A stretch of 64,000 bases of DNA. It comes from Streptomyces tsukubensis (GTDB taxonomy: Bacteria; Actinomycetota; Actinomycetes; Streptomycetales; Streptomycetaceae). Position 1 is the stretch's first letter; every line of letters begins with the position of its first letter. The translations under genes and the position numbers were made by a program. This document shows positions 58,708-64,000 of the stretch, one piece after another. The notes below the pieces were generated by a model. The model was not told the DNA's origin. It saw nothing but the letters and a program-made list of their open reading frames with translations, and did not search any database. Location: positions 4,650,001 to 4,714,000 of the forward strand of contig NZ_CP045178.1 of assembly GCF_009296025.1 (NCBI RefSeq). The letters are read 5' to 3'.

Positions 58708-61602
58708 TCAGTAACGCGACCTACGTGCATCAGTAGAAATACGTACGGCCATGAGGCCGGCCAGCTCCGCCCGGGAACCGATCTCCAGCTTCCGGTAGAT
58801 GCGGGCGAGGTGGACCTCGATCGTGCGGGGGCTCACCCGCAGTGTCTCGGCGACCTCCCGGGTGCGCCGCCCGGTGCCGACCAGGCGCGCTACCTCCAAC
58901 TCGCGGCGTGTCAGGGACGTGAGGCCGGCGTCCTGCTCTGCCGGAGAGGCCGGAGTCGAGGTCCGGTCGTCCTCCTGGGGGCCCTCGGGGAAGCCGCCCG
59001 ACGGCGGCTGGGCGAAGAGCGGCATGTGCCAGTGATCGGCCAGTTCCCGTGCGGCGGACCACAGGTCCCGGGCCTCCTCCAGTCTCCGGCCGGAACTCGC
59101 GGCCTCGGCGGTACGTACCGCCGCGCGCAGGCTCTGGAGCCTCAACTGCGTGCTGCCGAAGAGGCGTTCGGCCTGTCGGTAGGCGGTGATCGCGGCGGTC
59201 CAGTCGTGTCGCTGGGAGAGCACGTGGCCGCGGGCGAGGAGGGCGTAGGCCCGGGAATGCGGCAGCGGGCAGTCCTCCATGACCCGGGAAGCGCGCTCGG
59301 CCCAGATCGCGGCACGGGCGCCGCTGGAGGCGGAGGCCAGGGTGAGCAGTTCGTAGGCACGAGCCCGCCGCGGGGGGCTCAGCGTGCCGAAGTCGGGCGC
59401 GCCCTGATCGAGCAGCAGGTCGAGACAGCGTTCCTGGCTGCCCTGGAGCAGGAGGGATTCGGCGATCGTCAGCACGGCCAGGGAATGCCAGGAGTCGTTC
59501 CAGTGGTGCAGGGCCCGCAGCGCTTCCTCCGTACGGGCCGAGGCGCGGCTGCTGCCCGGCGGTTCCCGGTAGGTGACCGCGAGCGCCTCCTGGGCCATCG
59601 CGTACGCCCGCAGCCGGTCCGCGCCGAGGTGTCCGGCCAGGTCCGCGGCTTCGCCGGCCGAGCGCAGCGCGCTCTCCAGCCGTCCCTGCCGCAGCTGAGC
59701 CTCGGCGAGCCCCCCGTACAGTGCGGGGAGCATGGCATCGGGGTGGTGGCCCGCGGAGACGGCGAGGCCACGGGTGTAGCGGGATTCGGCCTCCTGCGGT
59801 CGTCCCAGTGCCAGGGCGCACGTTCCGAGCAGCGCGAAGTACTCGGTGTACAGGCGTAGTTCGCTGTCGGGCAGCTTGTCCAGCTGCCGCACGGCGGCGT
59901 CGTAGGCGGCCAGGGCACCCGCCGTGCGGCCGGCGGTCAGTTCGGCGAGTGCGTGCAGCGACAGCGCGCCGGCCAGCGTGGTCGCCCGGCCACCGGTGCG
60001 GGCCAGCCGGAGCGCCGCGGAGGCGTGGGTGGACAGTTCTCCGTCGTTGCACAGGGAGGACAGGATGCCTCGAAAGACCGTCAACCGGGCGAGCAGATCC
60101 TTGTCCGCGGCGGATCCGACCCGGGCGAGTTCCGTACGCAGCAACGCGTCGGCCTCGGCGAAACGCCCGTGCAGGCACTCCACCAGCACGCAGACGCGTA
60201 TCACGGCGTAACGGGCCTCGTCCGGCCGTACCCCGGCGTCGTGGGCGAGCAGGTGCAGCGACGCCTCGTCGTCGAGGCGGCCGGCGGCCTGGAACGCACG
60301 GGCGAGGGGCGGGATCAGGCCGAGGAGCCGACCCGGTGAGCGGTCGCCCGGGACGAGGCCGCGCAGCGCGAGCAGCAGCCAGCGTATGGCGTCCTCGGGG
60401 GCGCTGAGCGTCGTCTCCTTGCCGGCCAGGGCCAGGGTCTCCAGGTCCTCCGGCGTGAAGGCGCCGGTGGACAGCTCGATGTGCACGGCGCGCTCGGCCG
60501 CGGGTGCGGCGCGGCGGTTGAGGACGGCCAGCGCCCTGCGGTGGGCCTGAAGGCGCCGGCAGCGGTCCGTCCGCTCGTGTGTCAGCGCGCGCAACACCGG
60601 CTGGCGGAAGCCGAACCGGGTGGCGGAGTGCGGCAGTGGGCGCAGGATGTCGAGCCGGACCAGCCCGGAGACCGCCGCGCACACCTGGTCGAAGGGCAGC
60701 TCGCAGACGTCGGCCAGTTCCTCGCGGGTGAAGCGGTCGCCCAGCGCGGCCGCGCACTCGGCCACCAGGCGTTCGACGGGGCCGAGCGACTCCAGCTCCG
60801 CGGCGAGCGGGGCGAGCGGGCCGGTGACCAGATCGGCGGTGAGGGAGGGGCGCAGTGGCGCCGCTTCGCCGAGCACCAGCAGATCCAGGATGTTTCCCTG
60901 GCTCTCCTGGTACGCCGACCGCAGCCAGCCGGTGTCGGGTCGTACGTTCAGGAGGCGTGCAGCCTGTTCCGGGTCGATCGGCCCCAGCGCCACACGGGTC
61001 ACACGCCCCTGTTCGGCACCGTAGGCGAGGGCGCCGAGCAGCGACGGGTCGGCCTGCCGGGACCGCTGGGCGATGACGACGAGGACGGGAGCCCCGAGTG
61101 GTCGGCGCACCAGGTGGTCGGCGAGTTCCAGGGCCTTCGGATCTGCCCGGTGGAAGTCGTCGAGCACCAGCAGCAGCCCCTCACCGGCGGCGTCGGCCAG
61201 CAGCGCGTGCACCGCGCGGGAGAGCGGGAGCGACGGGGGCGGGGGGACCACGCGATCGCGGTGGACGCACAGGTGCGTCCGGAGCAGCTCGGCGTGGACC
61301 GGAGCGAGCCGGGCCAGAGCCTGGGGCGTCATCAGGTCGCCGAGAGCTCTGGTGAAGACCCCGAACGCGTCCTGTTCCGTAGGCTGGCAGCGGCCGTCGA
61401 GCACCCGGACTCCCTGGTCCTCGGCCGCCGCCATCAGGAGGGACAGCAGCCGGGTCTTTCCGGACCCGGGGTCCCCGTGCAACTCGACGCCGCCGCCGCG
61501 GCCTTCGGCGATACCCCGGAGCGCTTGCAGTAGTCGCAGTGATTCACCGCAGCGCACCGATGTCTTCCGTGAGCTATGCGTGGTGGCCAATATTGATTCC
61601 AC
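58708..61602 (-). CDS. LAL-family (large ATP-binding LuxR) regulator
   Basis: 964 residues from the GTG at 61602, preceded by GGGGGAAAGG. The N-terminal ATPase has Walker A GDPGSGKT (43-50) and Walker B LLLVLDDFHRAD. The long middle is helical repeats (TPR-like). The C-terminal LuxR helix-turn-helix is LTRRELEVARLVGTGRRTRE, then RVSPRTIEVHLARIYRKL. LAL proteins are pathway activators of polyketide and other clusters, working as ATP-dependent switches. It lies upstream of the SARP gene on the same strand. The frame stays open to 61776 without family content. Confidence 0.93.
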   Translation of the reverse strand: MESILATTHSSRKTSVRCGESLRLLQALRGIAEGRGGGVELHGDPGSGKTRLLSLLMAAAEDQGVRVLDGRCQPTEQDAFGVFTRALGDLMTPQALARLAPVHAELLRTHLCVHRDRVVPPPPSLPLSRAVHALLADAAGEGLLLVLDDFHRADPKALELADHLVRRPLGAPVLVVIAQRSRQADPSLLGALAYGAEQGRVTRVALGPIDPEQAARLLNVRPDTGWLRSAYQESQGNILDLLVLGEAAPLRPSLTADLVTGPLAPLAAELESLGPVERLVAECAAALGDRFTREELADVCELPFDQVCAAVSGLVRLDILRPLPHSATRFGFRQPVLRALTHERTDRCRRLQAHRRALAVLNRRAAPAAERAVHIELSTGAFTPEDLETLALAGKETTLSAPEDAIRWLLLALRGLVPGDRSPGRLLGLIPPLARAFQAAGRLDDEASLHLLAHDAGVRPDEARYAVIRVCVLVECLHGRFAEADALLRTELARVGSAADKDLLARLTVFRGILSSLCNDGELSTHASAALRLARTGGRATTLAGALSLHALAELTAGRTAGALAAYDAAVRQLDKLPDSELRLYTEYFALLGTCALALGRPQEAESRYTRGLAVSAGHHPDAMLPALYGGLAEAQLRQGRLESALRSAGEAADLAGHLGADRLRAYAMAQEALAVTYREPPGSSRASARTEEALRALHHWNDSWHSLAVLTIAESLLLQGSQERCLDLLLDQGAPDFGTLSPPRRARAYELLTLASASSGARAAIWAERASRVMEDCPLPHSRAYALLARGHVLSQRHDWTAAITAYRQAERLFGSTQLRLQSLRAAVRTAEAASSGRRLEEARDLWSAARELADHWHMPLFAQPPSGGFPEGPQEDDRTSTPASPAEQDAGLTSLTRRELEVARLVGTGRRTREVAETLRVSPRTIEVHLARIYRKLEIGSRAELAGLMAVRISTDARRSRY

Positions 61603-61936
61603 AATGACTGAAACCTTTCCCCCGGACCAGTCGATCTTTTCCAAGACCGTCCCGCAGTTCCTGGTGGATCGGCGTGCGGCGCCGTATGACGTGCGTCGCA
61701 GGGCGAAGGAGCGTCCGCATACTGGATGTATGGGACGTTCGGACGACGTGGCAACGTTCCACTGCTGTCGTCGCACACCCGTCAGAATTTGCGGGACGGT
61801 CTCAAGGTAACCACCGCTGTCCGAATCGTGGAAAAGAATTCAGGGGCACAGACAATCCACAGCGTGCGAAATGGGTATGTCCTGCCCATATTTTTTGACC
61901 AATTCTTGGTTTCTGGCCGGTGCGCGAAGCACCGCT
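61603..61936. other. intergenic region upstream of the LAL gene
   Basis: About 330 bp with lower GC in places (gaaaagaattcagggg, catattttttgaccaattc). It should carry the LAL promoter. No gene supported. An AATCCACAG close to a DnaA-type nonamer at about 61,855 is isolated. Confidence 0.4.
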
Positions 61937-62755
61937 TTACGCTTCCGGAATCCAGGACCGCCCGCCGGCTCCGGAGCGCCCTGCGGCGACCGGGAGCAGC
62001 CGCGAGATCACCCGCAACGTGGCCTCAGGGAACTCCCGGTGGAAGAAGTGGCCGCCCGGCACGGTGTGCACCTCGAAGTCGACCGTGGTGTGCCGTGCCC
62101 ACTCCCGGGCCTGCGCGGGCAGGAGGAGCGGATCGTGTTCGGCCGCCAGCACCCGTATCGGTACGGGCAGCGGAACGACGGGACGACGCGGGTGGCTGTG
62201 CGCCAGGCCCAGGTCGTCCCGCAGCCGGTCGACGCACCGCAGGAACCACCGCGGGTGCCCCGAGGCCTGTGAGGGGACCCCGCCCAGTTCTCCCATCCAC
62301 GAGCCGAGTTCGGAGTCGGAGGCGGTCTGCGGGGCCACGGCGGTGCGCGGCAGGTGCGGTGGTGCGCAGGCCCCCACCATCAGCACTTCCGGTGCGCGCC
62401 GGCCCGTCGTCACCCGTCGTCGGGTCAGCTCGTGCGCGATCAGGCCGCCCAGGCTGTGCCCGTACACCGCGTAGTGCTGGTCCAGCAGGGGGTCGAGCTG
62501 CTCGTCCAGCTCGTCCAGCAGGCGGCCGAAGTCCCGGAACCGAGGCTCACGCACCCGGCGTTCCCGTCCGGGCAGCTGTACGGGTATCACGGTGACGTCC
62601 GGTCCGAGCCCGGCCTGCCAGAAGGCGAAGGAAGACGCGGCGCCGCCCGCGTGGTGGAAGCACAGCAGTCGGATCGACGCGCTGTCGGGCAGCGGTTGGC
62701 TCGGCGACAGGCAGGACGGGACGGTTCCTGAGGCGGAGCCATGGACGGTGGTCAT
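61937..62755 (-). CDS. type II thioesterase
   Basis: 272 residues from the ATG at 62755 (GGAGGG upstream). The alpha/beta hydrolase of the type II editing kind is shown by IRLLCFHHAGGAASSFAFWQ, VIPVQLPGRERR, nucleophile Ser101 in YGHSLGGLIAHEL, RVLAAEHDPLL with the acid and VPGGHFFH with the catalytic His. It removes wrong acyl groups from carrier proteins of polyketide or non-ribosomal peptide synthases. Its presence suggests such a synthase lies just outside the window. Confidence 0.93.
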   Translation of the reverse strand: MTTVHGSASGTVPSCLSPSQPLPDSASIRLLCFHHAGGAASSFAFWQAGLGPDVTVIPVQLPGRERRVREPRFRDFGRLLDELDEQLDPLLDQHYAVYGHSLGGLIAHELTRRRVTTGRRAPEVLMVGACAPPHLPRTAVAPQTASDSELGSWMGELGGVPSQASGHPRWFLRCVDRLRDDLGLAHSHPRRPVVPLPVPIRVLAAEHDPLLLPAQAREWARHTTVDFEVHTVPGGHFFHREFPEATLRVISRLLPVAAGRSGAGGRSWIPEA

Positions 62756-63359
62756 GTGTGCAGCCCTCCCGGGCACTGTGGCCGCCGGACGGATTCAGCG
62801 GGCCCGACGCACTCGACGACTTCCGGCGGATCGGAGAACGGGGATTGAGGAGCGGGGAGCGGAGGACGGAGGGCGAGGAGGTGACACCGAACCGCCGCCG
62901 CGCTGCCCGGCGTCGCGTCGCCGGTCGCGACATCGTCGAGGGGCTGTCTAAAGGACCCCTAATGGCGGCGCGCTCCGTGGTGCTTCGGCGGTGGAACGTC
63001 ACGCGGAATGCACAGGCGGCCCGTCGCGTGGTACTCGCCCGCGGCCTGATCGGACTCCCCTATTGCGAGGACCCCTAAGCCGCACTTTAGCCCGCCGGGT
63101 GAGACTGCGGCGCACTTGCGAGTCATCGCCACCATGATGGCCACCCGCGAGCCGGAGCCTGGCCCGGACCTGGGAGGACGGCGTGGTGCGCTCTACCGCC
63201 GCACGATGGCCGAGCGCCCCAAGTCCCGCTCCGATGAACCGAGTCGGGGCGCGTACGAAGAGGGTGTAACTCCTGACACGTACTGCGCGCGGCCGGGGGC
63301 CAGGTGCGTAAGGTGGCGAATATCTCAGCATCTATGGATGGACAAGGGAGCGGGGGCCC
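62756..63359. other. divergent intergenic region, no supported gene
   Basis: About 600 bp between the thioesterase and the last regulator gene. Short frames exist on both strands but none has ribosome site plus family content. A lower-GC patch (tgtctaaaggacccctaatgg, cttgcgaggacccc) near 62,945-63,075 contains AGGACCCCTAA twice. Confidence 0.45.
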
Positions 63360-64000
63360 ATGCCGACTGGACGTCAGTTAAAGGAAATTGGACAGTTCTT
63401 GAAAGCTCGGCGAGCGGAGGTGAACCCCACCGAGGTGGGTCTGCCGCGAGCGGGTGTGCGCAGGACACCGGGCCTGCGCCGTGAGGAAGTGGCACTCCTG
63501 GCCGGCGTGGGAGTGTCCTGGTACACCTGGATCGAGCAGGGCAGGGCCGAGAACGTGTCCGCCGAGGTGCTCGGCGCGATCTCCCGGGTTCTCAGCCTCG
63601 ACGACACCCAGCGGCAGTACATGTGGCGGCTCGCCGGCCTGGGCTCGTCCCACTTCGCGCTCTCGTCCCAGCCGGACGGGGAGACGTTCACGCCCTTCGT
63701 CGACAACTGGCTGCCCAACCCGGCCTACATCGCCGACCGGATGTGGAACGTGGTGGTGGCGAACTCCGCCGCCTGCGAACTGCTGGCTCTGGGATCCGGT
63801 TGCGGCAACCTGATGGAGGACTTCTTCCTCAACCCGCAGACGCGCAGCCGGTACGCGGAGTGGGAGCAGGACGCCGCGACGATGGTGGCGCGGTTCCGCG
63901 CGCACACCGCGAACCACTCCGGCGACCGGCTGCTGGAGGCGATGGTGGACCGGCTGCTCGCGCGCAGCGACCAGTTCGCGAAGCTGTGGAGTGCGCAGGA
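63360..64000 (+). CDS. XRE-family MmyB-like regulator, 3' truncated by window edge
   Basis: At least 213 residues, running past the end of the window with no stop. It starts at the ATG at 63360 after GGGAGCGGGGG. The helix-turn-helix is LRREEVALLAGVGVSWYTWIE. The MmyB-like part begins AYIADRMWNVVVANSAACEL, then NHSGDRLLEAMVDRLLARSD. It is clearly a paralogue of the regulator at 52058, with the same RRTPGLRREEV lead-in, so the region has two ligand-sensing regulators of one type. Confidence 0.9.
   Translation, partial: MPTGRQLKEIGQFLKARRAEVNPTEVGLPRAGVRRTPGLRREEVALLAGVGVSWYTWIEQGRAENVSAEVLGAISRVLSLDDTQRQYMWRLAGLGSSHFALSSQPDGETFTPFVDNWLPNPAYIADRMWNVVVANSAACELLALGSGCGNLMEDFFLNPQTRSRYAEWEQDAATMVARFRAHTANHSGDRLLEAMVDRLLARSDQFAKLWSAQ

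Noticed and set aside
62592..63078. Small plus-strand frames between the thioesterase and last regulator
   Set aside because: They overlap the thioesterase antisense or lack start signals and family content.

Overview
The window reads as the chromosome of a Streptomyces. GC content is very high with strongly GC-biased third codon positions, GTG and TTG starts are frequent, and stop/start overlaps of the GTGA type are common. The gene order from the tad locus through bldG, hppA, topA, tmk and holB is, from memory, the S. coelicolor SCO3558-SCO3540 neighbourhood.

Left part (1-35.9 kb), conserved core. A truncated secreted polysaccharide-deacetylase-like gene faces a CooC-type ATPase, then come a degenerate Fic-like protein and a membrane-anchored HAD phosphatase. 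A complete tad (Flp pilus) operon follows: tadZ/ssd, tadA, tadB, tadC, a DUF4244 pilin-like protein, tadE and a TadE-like gene. Several of its proteins carry long repeat-derived, low-complexity extensions. Convergent to it is a DUF1998-type DEAD helicase. Then come bldG with its anti-sigma partner, the K+-independent proton-pumping pyrophosphatase hppA, a lipoprotein, a methyltransferase, a membrane Ser/Thr kinase, topA, a giant MFS-thymidylate kinase-coiled coil fusion, holB, a secreted tripeptidyl-aminopeptidase-like hydrolase and tRNA-Thr(CGT).

Middle (35,889-49,834), a genomic island in the 3' end of tRNA-Thr, bounded by an exact 84-bp direct repeat. It holds a phosphoribosyltransferase, an actinobacterial recombinase trio (tyrosine integrase, small HTH protein and a large zinc-ribbon recombinase now destroyed by frameshifts and stops), and the 3' half of a dead AICE-type integrase. 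Its payload is a defence cassette: an Eco29kI-like GIY-YIG endonuclease divergent from a five-gene run encoding a C5 methyltransferase, a Vsr nuclease with an extra N-terminal domain, a MORC-type GHKL ATPase with a Cys4 insert, a Mrr nuclease-SF2 helicase fusion, and a small protein of unknown function. The MORC/helicase/unknown trio is the most interesting part of the window.

Right part (49.8-64 kb), accessory DNA. Sequence resembling the left end of the island continues beyond attR, which suggests stacked integrations at this tRNA. Beyond it lies what looks like the edge of a specialised-metabolite cluster: flavin reductase, two luciferase-like monooxygenases, an MDR oxidoreductase, an ArsR/MFS exporter pair, a SARP activator, a LAL activator, a type II thioesterase and two XRE/MmyB-type regulators, the last running off the window. 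No core scaffold enzyme lies inside the window, so the product class cannot be read.
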